A DNA stretch of 48,082 nt from positions 91,724 to 139,805 of the forward strand of contig DELI01000019.1 of the NCBI GenBank assembly GCA_002354335.1, read 5' to 3'. The notes under the pieces were generated by a model, which was not told where the DNA came from, made no database searches, and worked only from the letters and a program-made list of their open reading frames with translations. This document shows positions 33,579-40,795 of this stretch, piece by piece (the first letter of the stretch is position 1; each line of letters starts with the position of its first letter). A program made the translations under genes and the position numbers. The stretch is from Sphingobacterium sp. UBA2700 (GTDB taxonomy: Bacteria > Bacteroidota > Bacteroidia > Sphingobacteriales > Sphingobacteriaceae).

Positions 33579-35078
33579 TTATACTAATGTTATATCTTCA
33601 AATTCTACTCTCGACGCTCCAATCATTTTACGCTGGTGATCGGCCCAGCCTGGTCTGTATCCCATTGCGGCAGTAAATGCCTCGAGGAAACCTTTGCGCA
33701 ACTGCTCTTGGGCGCGCGCGACACGAGCAGCAAAAGGCTGCTTCTTTTTTATCTTTGCATATACCGCAAGTTCGCCCGGTGTGAGTTCACTTATCCTGCG
33801 TCCCACCAATCGAGTGTAATGCGATGTTACCTCTATCAGTTCGCCTTGTTCCAATTCCTTTTCAGTAAGGGGACGCTCGTGTCCGCACCACGGGCAGATT
33901 CTTTGCGATGCTGAAATGATGGATTCGCATTTTTCACAAAGAGAGACCGTACCAATACCCTCGCTCTTCTTTGCGCGCTTGGTGGTTTCCCACATCTTAT
34001 CCCATTCTCTGTCCTCGAAGTATAGTCCATGACGTTCCCAATTACCGCCATAATCCAAAACTCTAAAATGTGTCTTTTCGCGGGTGCCGTTTGATGACCA
34101 AACCGGACGCGAACCACGACCTATCATTTGCAAATACAATGGAAGGGATGTTGTTGCACGGTTCAATATGACAAGATCCACTTGCGGTAGATCCAACCCT
34201 TTTGTGAGAGACGCTACGCTGACACAAATATTGGCGAGATTTAGTTCGGTGAATTTCGCAAGCTCGTAAGATGCGTTTTCAAGTTGTGAATGATACTCTA
34301 CAGACGCAAACCCCTCCTCACGCAAGCGCGCATTCATTTCAGTTGCGTGCTTAATAGACGCAACGAAAATCATACACTTGGAAAATGGAGTTGTACGCAA
34401 ATCGTCAAGAATTCCATCGTATACTGCTGATGTGCCGAATGCCGCTTGTTGGGATGCTTCGGTAAATTCTCCATTTCGCATTTCGAGGATATCGGTATCC
34501 GCTTTAGTTCTAGCGAGGTGTTGGTAGCTACAGAGGAATCCCTGTTGAATCAATTCATCAACCTGGCAACAAACCACGCATGAGTTATATAGTTCCGGTA
34601 GGTGTTTTGCCACTCGCGCGTCAGGTGTAGCAGTAAAGCCAAGGATGTATGGATTGGATGCGGAGATAAGGTGACGTATGATGTTACTGGGTGTTCCGAT
34701 ATGCGCCTCGTCCACAATGATAAGCGGAGGGAATTCGAGCGCAGCAAGTTGTTGAATTATTAAAGGCCGCCTAGTAAGGGTTTGCGCCATTGCGATATAC
34801 AATTCGCCGCCACGGATATGAACGTGCTTCTTGCCATTGGCAATTTCGATGCCACCAGCTTCATTGATAATCTGGTCGAATATCTTGGTTGTCTCGCTTA
34901 TGATTACAACTGCGCGGCCATTCTCAATGGAGCGTCGAGCGACTTCGATGAACATCTTCGTCTTTCCACTGCCCGTTGCGGCACATGCAATCACTCGTCT
35001 ATGGTCTCGAAGTCCGCGTGCAAGGTTATTTACAAAATCCTCTTGGTAAGGACGTAGTTTAAAATTAATAACTTTCAT
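33579..35078 (-). CDS. SF2 helicase with zinc ribbon, RadD-like
   Basis: 499 residues from the ATG at 35078, which has GGAGG 7 bases upstream and overlaps the stop of a 17-codon leader frame. The SF2 motifs are AATGSGKT (Walker A, about 33-40), VDEAH, TATPD, and QMIGRGSRP (motif VI, about 315). The C-terminal part has CEKC and CPWCGHE, a zinc ribbon as in RadD/YejH. RadD works with SSB in repair of branched DNA. Here it neighbours the SSB-like and primase genes and probably serves phage replication or recombination. Confidence 0.85.
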   Translation of the reverse strand: MKVINFKLRPYQEDFVNNLARGLRDHRRVIACAATGSGKTKMFIEVARRSIENGRAVVIISETTKIFDQIINEAGGIEIANGKKHVHIRGGELYIAMAQTLTRRPLIIQQLAALEFPPLIIVDEAHIGTPSNIIRHLISASNPYILGFTATPDARVAKHLPELYNSCVVCCQVDELIQQGFLCSYQHLARTKADTDILEMRNGEFTEASQQAAFGTSAVYDGILDDLRTTPFSKCMIFVASIKHATEMNARLREEGFASVEYHSQLENASYELAKFTELNLANICVSVASLTKGLDLPQVDLVILNRATTSLPLYLQMIGRGSRPVWSSNGTREKTHFRVLDYGGNWERHGLYFEDREWDKMWETTKRAKKSEGIGTVSLCEKCESIISASQRICPWCGHERPLTEKELEQGELIEVTSHYTRLVGRRISELTPGELAVYAKIKKKQPFAARVARAQEQLRKGFLEAFTAAMGYRPGWADHQRKMIGASRVEFEDITLV

Positions 35079-35128
35079 GCCGACACCTCCATATGTGATG
35101 CCGTACAAAAAATCCAAACGGTTTTCAT
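35075..35128 (-). CDS. 17-codon leader frame coupled to the helicase gene
   Basis: The frame MKTVWIFCTASHMEVSA begins at the first ATG after the AGGCAA-hairpin leader and its TGA overlaps the helicase ATG (ATGA). The CTAACAAAG element lies 8 bases before this ATG, as it does for other leaders. It may pass ribosomes on to the helicase start. A leader peptide, rather than a functional protein, is the likely reading. Confidence 0.45.
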   Translation of the reverse strand: MKTVWIFCTASHMEVSA

Positions 35129-35195
35129 GTATTAGTCTTTGTTAGAGTTGATAAAAAAAGGCGGTGAAAGGGATTGCCTTCCGCAATCACCGCCT
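35129..35195 (-). promoter_or_regulatory. AGGCAA-hairpin leader, also a terminator
   Basis: On the minus strand GGCGGTGA-TTGC-GGA-AGGCAA-TCC-CTT-TCACCGCC (35160-35194) is followed by T7, so it can end the upstream SSB-like transcript. AACTCTAACAAAGA follows before the 17-codon frame. It is the only one of the four leaders with a T-run, so it may act as a regulated attenuator ahead of the replication genes. Confidence 0.65.
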
Positions 35196-35205
35196 TGTCA
35201 TGGTG

Positions 35206-35574
35206 TTAGAACGGCAAATCGTCGTCGTCGCTCACTGTCGCAACTGGCACCGTGTTCGCTGCAGCTGAGAAATCCTTGATATTGCCAAGAATTGGTTGAG
35301 CCGCCTTCAAGGCGTCTGGAGTGTCTTTTAATGTTTTGTACACCTCTGAAGGGATACCTTTACTAATGAAGCCATTCTGCCCGTATTGGTCCGCTTCTTC
35401 ACGGACGGTCACCCTAACATCCATATAAACAGCTCCATCTTTTTCTGTTAGGTTATTTCCATCAATAGGCAAGAATATCCCTCGGATAAGCCCTGATTTA
35501 CCCTGCTTCTCGATGATGATGGATTGTGGTAGTCTTGTTAGGGCAATTGACCCATTTAAATTTCTGTTTGACAT
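35206..35574 (-). CDS. Single-stranded DNA-binding-like protein
   Basis: 122 residues. The N-terminal 85 or so are strand-rich (ALTRLPQSIIIEKQGKSG, then GAVYMDVRVTV), compatible with an OB-like fold. The C-terminus is a disordered linker ending in SDDDDLPF, the acidic tip by which bacterial SSB recruits partner proteins. It starts 2 bases after the preceding gene and is the last gene before the hairpin at 35.16 kb. The tip strongly suggests an SSB role; the body is too divergent to be sure by eye. Confidence 0.6.
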   Translation of the reverse strand: MSNRNLNGSIALTRLPQSIIIEKQGKSGLIRGIFLPIDGNNLTEKDGAVYMDVRVTVREEADQYGQNGFISKGIPSEVYKTLKDTPDALKAAQPILGNIKDFSAAANTVPVATVSDDDDLPF

Positions 35575-35576
35575 GT

Positions 35577-35996
35577 CTATTTATTTTGATTATTTAATTC
35601 ACTAATTAATTCGGCAACCTGCGCCTGTTGGGTAAGAGAAAGACAATAGAACGTATCCACTGTGGATATGATGTCGTATTGCATTTCCTCGATTGCCTGT
35701 TTGCCTGACTTTTTAAAGTGTACTTGATTTATGATCGAATTCACTTCTTTCATTGCCTCGATTGCGATAGTCGATTTCTCGACGATATACTGCACCGGAT
35801 TAATGAACTTCGGCGTTGACAATCCCGCTATCTGCACGAGCTTCGGTGTCATCCTTACCTGCGACGCATATTCGCGCAGGGAATTCTCAAAATGTTCTGC
35901 GCTGTTTAGCAGACTGATGGTCGCCTTGAACTGCGGAATGAATTGCATAGGTACTACATTGCCAGCGATGTTGGCGTTGAATTTTATTGAGGTCAT
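35577..35996 (-). CDS. Hypothetical helical protein of the recombination operon
   Basis: 139 residues from MTSIKF, chosen because its ATG overlaps the stop of the 29-residue gene (ATGA). An in-frame ATG 5 codons upstream is less likely. The protein is soluble, mostly helical with paired hydrophobic repeats (HFENSLREYASQV and IVEKSTIAIEAMKEV). It is translated between the coiled-coil protein and the SSB-like protein. I recognise no family. A role in replication or recombination is inferred from operon membership only. Confidence 0.55.
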   Translation of the reverse strand: MTSIKFNANIAGNVVPMQFIPQFKATISLLNSAEHFENSLREYASQVRMTPKLVQIAGLSTPKFINPVQYIVEKSTIAIEAMKEVNSIINQVHFKKSGKQAIEEMQYDIISTVDTFYCLSLTQQAQVAELISELNNQNK

Positions 35997-36082
35997 TTTC
36001 TTTCCTTCCAATATTTATAATCCCAGGTAGCGGCAATTACGGCAGCAATCACCACTACAACAATTTTCCACATGATGTGCAT
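35993..36082 (-). CDS. 29-residue membrane peptide
   Basis: A complete short frame with one hydrophobic helix (WKIVVVVIAAVIAATW) and a basic end (YKYWKERK). The ATG overlaps the TAA of the upstream gene (TAATG), and the TGA overlaps the next ATG (ATGA). Double coupling makes it very likely to be translated. It resembles small phage membrane peptides of unknown role. Confidence 0.55.
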   Translation of the reverse strand: MHIMWKIVVVVIAAVIAATWDYKYWKERK

Positions 36083-37245
36083 TACGCTGCTTTCTTCTTT
36101 GTAGCTCGAGCCACGGCTTTATACTTCGGTTCGTACTTCACATCCTCGTGAGTGATCATCTCACCCGTTGATTTCGCTTGACGTTCTGCAAAGGTTACCA
36201 TGCTATCAAGTTTAACCTTACCCAATTCTTGCGGGGAAGCACCAGCGTTGGTTAGATAGTAATCCACAACCGCACGCCAGCCATCTACCGACCCAACAGT
36301 GATTGAGTATGATTCAATTGCACGCGGAGCGTCAACTTCACGGTTTGCCTGCGATACCATAACGGTTACAGTAGCTTGTTGCTTTTCCTTTTCCGCTTGT
36401 TCGGCTGCGCGTCTTTCGGCTTCCTTCCTTGCATTTTCGGCTTCTTCTTCCTGTTTTCTTGCCAACTCCGCCGCTTGTGCGCTTTCTTGTTCTCCTCGTT
36501 CCAACTCTTCCTTGCGGGCAGGAAATAGAGTAAGGATATATTCAGCGTATTTGGTTACCTCAGTTGTGAAGTGGGTTGAGCAAGCATTGAAGCGCTCTGA
36601 GGTTCGCACCTCTCCAATCAGCGTATCATCGCCCACTAAGGAGATCGCATTCCATGCTTCTTCGGAAAGTGTACCGCCGATGAACCCGCGAACAGCCGCT
36701 TCCGCTTCTTCTATCTGCGCAAGCGTTGTATTACTATAAACCTGAAGAATAGTCTGCTTCACGTTAGTAAGATGGTTCGCGTATCCCGTACGTAATTGTG
36801 ATTCTAATTCAGCAATCGCATCAATTCTACGCTGTTTTTCTCTCAACTCCGCTTCTTCCTTTTCACGAGCGGCAGCCGCTTCCTGCGCATGGATCTTTGC
36901 AGAACGGTCGCGCACCTTCTGAATAGCGTCGTACAATTCTTTACCCAAAGTATTTTCAAGTGCTGTAAATTCCTTGATGAAGGCATGAGCTTTTTCAGTG
37001 TAAACAGAACGGGTTTCATTCATAAACTTTACAGCTTTCTTTGCGGAAACCTGCCAGTTCATCAATTCGTCATCCAGCTGCTTTGGAAGCTTTTCCCCGG
37101 ATTCAGCAGCACGTTCCAAAAGCGCACTATGCTTCACGCGATATTTTTCCAACATTGCAACGGATGTTGTATATACTGATCCTGCACTTTGTAGGTCAGA
37201 TTGTGACAGGGATATTATCCCCACCTTGTTTTCTTGTGTTGACAT
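36082..37245 (-). CDS. Coiled-coil protein of the recombination module
   Basis: 387 residues. Helical throughout, with Ala/Glu/Arg/Lys-rich coiled coils at about 110-150 and 255-295 (KQEEEAENARKEAERRAAEQ). A small C-terminal globular domain (about 300-370; VGSVDGWRAVVDYYLTNAGASPQ) precedes a Lys-rich tail (ATKKKAA). Proteins of this shape often sit beside exonuclease and annealase genes in Bacteroidota phages. It starts 4 bases after the exonuclease gene. A structural or DNA-bridging role is plausible; the family is not recognised. Confidence 0.55.
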   Translation of the reverse strand: MSTQENKVGIISLSQSDLQSAGSVYTTSVAMLEKYRVKHSALLERAAESGEKLPKQLDDELMNWQVSAKKAVKFMNETRSVYTEKAHAFIKEFTALENTLGKELYDAIQKVRDRSAKIHAQEAAAAREKEEAELREKQRRIDAIAELESQLRTGYANHLTNVKQTILQVYSNTTLAQIEEAEAAVRGFIGGTLSEEAWNAISLVGDDTLIGEVRTSERFNACSTHFTTEVTKYAEYILTLFPARKEELERGEQESAQAAELARKQEEEAENARKEAERRAAEQAEKEKQQATVTVMVSQANREVDAPRAIESYSITVGSVDGWRAVVDYYLTNAGASPQELGKVKLDSMVTFAERQAKSTGEMITHEDVKYEPKYKAVARATKKKAA

Positions 37246-37249
37246 GATT

Positions 37250-38350
37250 TTAAAATGGTAATGGATCTGAAACTGGTTCTTTTACTGCAACTGGTGTAAC
37301 CGGCGACGGTCTGCGACTTTCTGATAACTCCAACTGCGGAACGGCATGACCGAACTTACGTCCAACGAATTCGGAAATTCCTTCCCGGCGCACTACCGAC
37401 GAAACTCCTGTTTCACGATCAGCAATTGATAACACCCCACCGATATTGGTGTAAACCTTTCGCTCTGCTTTGCTAGCATAACGGATATCAGCTAAGGTAA
37501 GGACAGCGTCCACTTCCTCACGACTCACATCGCCCGTCCAATCCTTAAGGTTGTACGTAGGCACATCTCCTGTCCATTCTTTTGGCGACCAATTGAAAGC
37601 TGCGTCCAGCGGAAGGTCTGGAAAGTTTTCCTCCCATAACTGACGCTCCGCTTCAATCTGAATTCCGTTGGTTCTGTAAAATCCGTGACGTCCCGATTTG
37701 AAATTGATGATTGCACGAATTACCTTATCAACTTTGCATTCGCGCGGTTGACCTTTGCGAGGTCCTGACTTGTACGGGTCGCTTTCGTCGAAACCATCTA
37801 CTTTAATTGTCATGTTGCACACTAGATCTATTAAGGTTCCAAAGCCACGATCCGACAAGAGCACGAATTCAATCCCCAAAGGCTTTACTTTGTAATCAAA
37901 GAAGAATTGACAGAAAGCCGCCATGTCACTACGCAGTTTCTCCCCCCAGCCATTGCATTCGGGTTGGTAGAAGTTTTTGGAGGAAAGGTAGTTCTCTATC
38001 ACCTCCTCCACTGCAGAAAAATCATAGCTGCCATTGATCAACCATTTGCCAATTTCTAAGTGAAGGAGAGTGCCGTAATTTTGCGCGACTTCCAAAAGCC
38101 TGCCTGCCTCTTGTCTCCCATGTTTAATGTACCAATCCAAAAGACCGTCTTCCATAGGGCTGCATGTGTTGATAGCCGTGGTTAACGAAGTATACAATCT
38201 CAATGGAGATTCTACCGGAGTTCCATCTTGATCAAGACGGATGTACGCACGCCCCTGACCGAAATTCACACGTCCTACCTTGTAGGATGGTAAGCGAAGT
38301 GCATCTTCGCGAAACCAATCCGTGTGTATCTGTTCGAAAGTTATAGCCAT
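37250..38350 (-). CDS. PD-(D/E)XK exonuclease (RecB/RecE-like)
   Basis: 366 residues. The nuclease core has RGFGTLIDLVCNM (catalytic Asp of motif II) and AIINFKSGRHGF (motif III with the conserved Lys), followed by YRTNGIQIEAERQLW, the QxxxY-like motif IV of RecB-type nucleases. It would degrade one strand of double-stranded DNA to provide single strands for phage recombination. The C-terminus ends SDPLPF, like an SSB tip. It overlaps the gp3-like gene by one base, which suggests that the two proteins work together. Confidence 0.75.
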   Translation of the reverse strand: MAITFEQIHTDWFREDALRLPSYKVGRVNFGQGRAYIRLDQDGTPVESPLRLYTSLTTAINTCSPMEDGLLDWYIKHGRQEAGRLLEVAQNYGTLLHLEIGKWLINGSYDFSAVEEVIENYLSSKNFYQPECNGWGEKLRSDMAAFCQFFFDYKVKPLGIEFVLLSDRGFGTLIDLVCNMTIKVDGFDESDPYKSGPRKGQPRECKVDKVIRAIINFKSGRHGFYRTNGIQIEAERQLWEENFPDLPLDAAFNWSPKEWTGDVPTYNLKDWTGDVSREEVDAVLTLADIRYASKAERKVYTNIGGVLSIADRETGVSSVVRREGISEFVGRKFGHAVPQLELSESRRPSPVTPVAVKEPVSDPLPF

Positions 38351-39129
38351 TATTTAACCTCCTCCGCTTCTACGTCCTCAACAATGTCAACTGGACCACC
38401 GCTCGGCAATTGCAATAGGGAGCCACTAGTGATCATGTTCGTTGTAAGCCGAGATAAGTCAGCACCTGATTCTACATAACCTCGCACCATTTCCATTGTC
38501 TCCTCAGTAAAATTTGGCACTAATTGTACAATGGGATAATTTTTAGCCATTCCTGGAGTATAAGACTGTACTTTTTTAACCATTAAGGAGAAAGGGAAGC
38601 CAATAATACTACCACTGCGCTCTAGAACTGTATCAAATGATTTAACGATTCCAGGAATGGTAGTTTCTTTAGCTTTTGTTTGGAAAGTCCAGTATCCGAG
38701 AATCCCTTTCATTTCAAGAAGCACGAATCGCATCGTTAAATAACGATCCCACAATTTACCGAGGGATTTTACTCGTGGGTCATCTTTGTCGACCCCACTT
38801 TCGTAACCGCCCTTACCATCTTTACCACCCGCAGGGTTCCATACTGTGAAGATTTCGCCGTCGCCCCATCCAAAGCGCTTCCCTTTATCCCACGCTTGGA
38901 ACTGCTCATTACACACCTCTTCAACGTTATTAGATACGAAAGCTACTTTCAATTCAGTAGGTTTGTCGCCGAATAGTGATTGAAACTTATTTGCAAAATC
39001 TCCAGTGGCACGGAAATAATCCAATGATGTAGGTAGACCGCGGTCTGTTTTTATGCCTACTTTAATTTTACCGATTTCGGGCAATGTACTACCTTGCTGC
39101 ACACCCCCTGAGGAAATACGTCCTTTCAT
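38350..39129 (-). CDS. gp3-like (recombination directionality factor family) protein or annealing partner
   Basis: 259 residues. LPEIGKIKVGIKTDRGLPTSLDYFRATG at the start, followed by FANKFQSLFGDKPTELKV and a Gly-rich mid-section, fits the phage family loosely called gp3-like or hydrolase/metal-binding. Characterised members include directionality factors of serine integrases, but here the integrase is a tyrosine type. Given its place before the exonuclease, it may be a DNA-binding partner of recombination or an annealase. It starts after an AGGCAA-hairpin leader. Family moderately sure, function open. Confidence 0.5.
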   Translation of the reverse strand: MKGRISSGGVQQGSTLPEIGKIKVGIKTDRGLPTSLDYFRATGDFANKFQSLFGDKPTELKVAFVSNNVEEVCNEQFQAWDKGKRFGWGDGEIFTVWNPAGGKDGKGGYESGVDKDDPRVKSLGKLWDRYLTMRFVLLEMKGILGYWTFQTKAKETTIPGIVKSFDTVLERSGSIIGFPFSLMVKKVQSYTPGMAKNYPIVQLVPNFTEETMEMVRGYVESGADLSRLTTNMITSGSLLQLPSGGPVDIVEDVEAEEVK

Positions 39130-39188
39130 TTGTTCTTTGTTAGAGTTTTTATCTTTTCTGTGAAATGGGATTGCCTTCCCTAAATCAC
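39130..39188 (-). promoter_or_regulatory. AGGCAA-hairpin leader of the gp3-like gene
   Basis: On the minus strand GTGA-TTTA-GGGA-AGGCAA-TCCC-ATT-TCAC (39160-39188; inner and outer stems), then AAAAACTCTAACAAAGAA ending 4 bases before the ATG. The hairpin also holds the stop codon of the 32-codon frame just upstream. Confidence 0.65.
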
Positions 39189-39278
39189 GCCTTTTTTTTC
39201 TGCATCCCTACCGATCTCTCGCACTAGTCCTTGTAAATCAAGAACCTCTGCAAGTAGGTTTTCTAGTAATTCTACCAT
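39180..39278 (-). CDS. Short leucine-rich frame (32 residues)
   Basis: The frame MVELLENLLAEVLDLQGLVR followed by a charged end is amphipathic and zipper-like. It starts 8 bases after the stop of the previous gene, and its stop lies in the leader hairpin of the next. Such a peptide could be an oligomerisation or inhibitor peptide. Its length and lack of other evidence leave it uncertain. Confidence 0.4.
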   Translation of the reverse strand: MVELLENLLAEVLDLQGLVREIGRDAEKKGVI

Positions 39279-39285
39279 TTACGTC

Positions 39286-39570
39286 TCATGTTTTAAGCGA
39301 TATGTACTGTATTAAACTTTGACTTGCCGCGACGCTCGCTAATTCGACCCTATCGAGCCTCATCCTTTTACCGGGCTCATCTTGTCTCGGAGTTATTACT
39401 TGCGCATCAAGCCACGACTGAACTTGTGTTCTCCCGTATATTTTGCCGGCTTCCAATTTTGAGAGATATGGTTTTATGTTTCCGGCTGCTTTAAGCGCAA
39501 CTAGGCCTCCTAATTCCGCTTGCGCCTTTAGTAAGGCTGCTAATCTGTAATCTAGTGGTAAACCATCCAT
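39286..39570 (-). CDS. Small MerR/excisionase-like DNA-binding protein
   Basis: 94 residues. The central part (YLSKLEAGKIYGRTQVQSWLDAQVITP, then KRMRLDRVEL) has the spacing of a winged helix-turn-helix as in MerR/excisionase-type proteins: two helices, a short wing with basic residues and a final strand. The N- and C-terminal parts are helical. It overlaps the first gene of the early operon by one base. Being early, it could be an excisionase or an anti-repressor-like regulator. Confidence 0.5.
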   Translation of the reverse strand: MDGLPLDYRLAALLKAQAELGGLVALKAAGNIKPYLSKLEAGKIYGRTQVQSWLDAQVITPRQDEPGKRMRLDRVELASVAASQSLIQYISLKT

Positions 39571-39815
39571 TACTCATCCCTCCAACATCTGAAATTCAAC
39601 AAATCCGTTGGATCTCTTCTTACGGTAAACACTTTGTTTGAAACAGGCTTTTGCGTCTTTAAATCAATTCTATGGAAGTATCTCCATGCAGAATGCCGAA
39701 CAGCCTTTTCTTTTCCATTATCGACAGGAAAAGAATCTCCGACTTCCATTTTTGACATGATAACATCCCAAGCTTCTCGGGAAGGTGAAGGAATCTTATT
39801 TGTTATCTTTATCAT
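39570..39815 (-). CDS. First gene of the early leftward operon, hypothetical
   Basis: 81 residues, basic. Segments such as KMEVGDSFPVDNGKEKAVRHSAWRYFHRI and a C-terminal FTVRRDPTDLL suggest one small alpha/beta domain, seen in several phage proteins of unknown function. By position, opposite the repressor gene, it takes the place of Cro, but no helix-turn-helix is clear. Its 5' leader is about 90 bases and contains six TTTGTTTA-like repeats, the nearest ending only 8 bases from the start codon. Confidence 0.55.
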   Translation of the reverse strand: MIKITNKIPSPSREAWDVIMSKMEVGDSFPVDNGKEKAVRHSAWRYFHRIDLKTQKPVSNKVFTVRRDPTDLLNFRCWRDE

Positions 39816-39822
39816 TATTTAT

Positions 39823-39899
39823 TTTGTTTAGTTTGTTTAAAAAGTCCATTTGTTTAAGCTTTTGGCACACACGTTGTTTAAATTGTTTATATTTGTTTG
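39823..39899. repeat. Array of six TTTGTTTA-like direct repeats
   Basis: Copies start at 39823, 39832, 39849 (all TTTGTTTA), 39873 (GTTGTTTA), 39882 (ATTGTTTA) and 39892 (TTTGTTTG). Several are 9-10 bases apart. They share the core GTTTA with the reverse complement of the YAAACTTT octamers next to the promoter. They lie between that promoter and the first early gene, so they could be extra operator sites or act in the RNA leader. Confidence 0.55.
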
Positions 39900-39910
39900 A
39901 CTTGACAAAA

Positions 39911-39945
39911 CAAAAGTATTAAACTTTTTAAACTTTAAAAACTAT
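39911..39945 (-). promoter_or_regulatory. Early leftward promoter with operator octamers
   Basis: A minus-strand -7 box TACTTTTG lies at 39911-39918. Plus-strand octamers TAAACTTT start at 39920 and 39929, with a degenerate AAAACTAT at 39938, again 9 bases apart and 1 bp from the box. This is the divergent switch region opposite the repressor gene; a possible rightward -7 box TATGTTTTG lies at 39964-39972. Confidence 0.65.
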
Positions 39946-40027
39946 TTAACACAAAAAGTTTATTATGTTTTGCTTTTATCGTCTAAATCGTTGATTTAGT
40001 TGAACTTATTTTTGAACACACACGAGA

Positions 40028-40795
40028 ATGAACTTACTACACAAGGGGCTTTATATTAAGCGCCTACTCAAACAGCTCGACATCAAAGAGTTTCGACTCA
40101 ATGACAAGAATGATCCGCTCTACGTCGGATTCGGAAAAAACACATTAGTGAATTTACTTAAGCTTGAGGAATTTGAGAAAGAGTCCGATAAAGCGAAGGC
40201 TAAGGCTATTTTAGACACTATTGGAGGAAAAGAGGAAGACTATCAATTTGTATTTCCGTCGGAAACTAGATCAAACGCAAAGGACATCGGTACTACGTTA
40301 GACTCCGATGGGGATTCTGATATTTTCGAAATTAGTCCCGGATATTATTTACTAACCACGGAATTGGTGCCAGTTCACGCGCAAGCCGGGTATTTAGCGG
40401 GGTACCAAGACCAAGAATTCATAGAAACATTGCCTAAATTTAGAACAACAGTAGATCGTTTTGCCAAGGGGAAATATCGGCATTTCGAAGCCAGCGGTGA
40501 TAGCATGGATAATGGAAACATCCGAGAAGCAATTCCCGATGGCGCTATATTAATGTGTAGAGAAATCAAGAGAGAACATTGGAATAGTAAACTTCATACT
40601 CACCGGTGGCCGAATTATGTTTTTGTACACAGAACAGAGGGTATTGTAGTAAAGCAAATTGCTCACCAAGATGTTAAAAACGGTATTTTAGTGCTTCGCT
40701 CTCTGAACGAGAATAAAGAGAAATACCCCGACTTTGAGGTGAACCTCGATGACATGCTTGAGATATACAATGTAGTCAAAAGAATTATCGAATAA
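40028..40795 (+). CDS. LexA/CI-like prophage repressor (S24 peptidase)
   Basis: 255 residues. The N-terminal 65 are helical and should bind DNA. The C-terminal domain is an S24 peptidase: cleavage site QAGYL with Ala120-Gly121, nucleophile Ser159 in SGDSMD and the general base Lys209 in VVKQI. RecA-stimulated self-cleavage would inactivate it after DNA damage and induce the prophage. It is the first gene of a rightward operon and diverges from the early operon over a region with octamer operators, which are its likely targets. Its stop overlaps the next ATG (TAATG). Confidence 0.85.
   Translation: MNLLHKGLYIKRLLKQLDIKEFRLNDKNDPLYVGFGKNTLVNLLKLEEFEKESDKAKAKAILDTIGGKEEDYQFVFPSETRSNAKDIGTTLDSDGDSDIFEISPGYYLLTTELVPVHAQAGYLAGYQDQEFIETLPKFRTTVDRFAKGKYRHFEASGDSMDNGNIREAIPDGAILMCREIKREHWNSKLHTHRWPNYVFVHRTEGIVVKQIAHQDVKNGILVLRSLNENKEKYPDFEVNLDDMLEIYNVVKRIIE

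Noticed and set aside
35079..35117. A longer RadD-like helicase starting at a TTG at 35117
   Set aside because: The ATG at 35078 has GGAGG upstream and overlaps the stop of the leader frame. The added 13 residues have no helicase motif.
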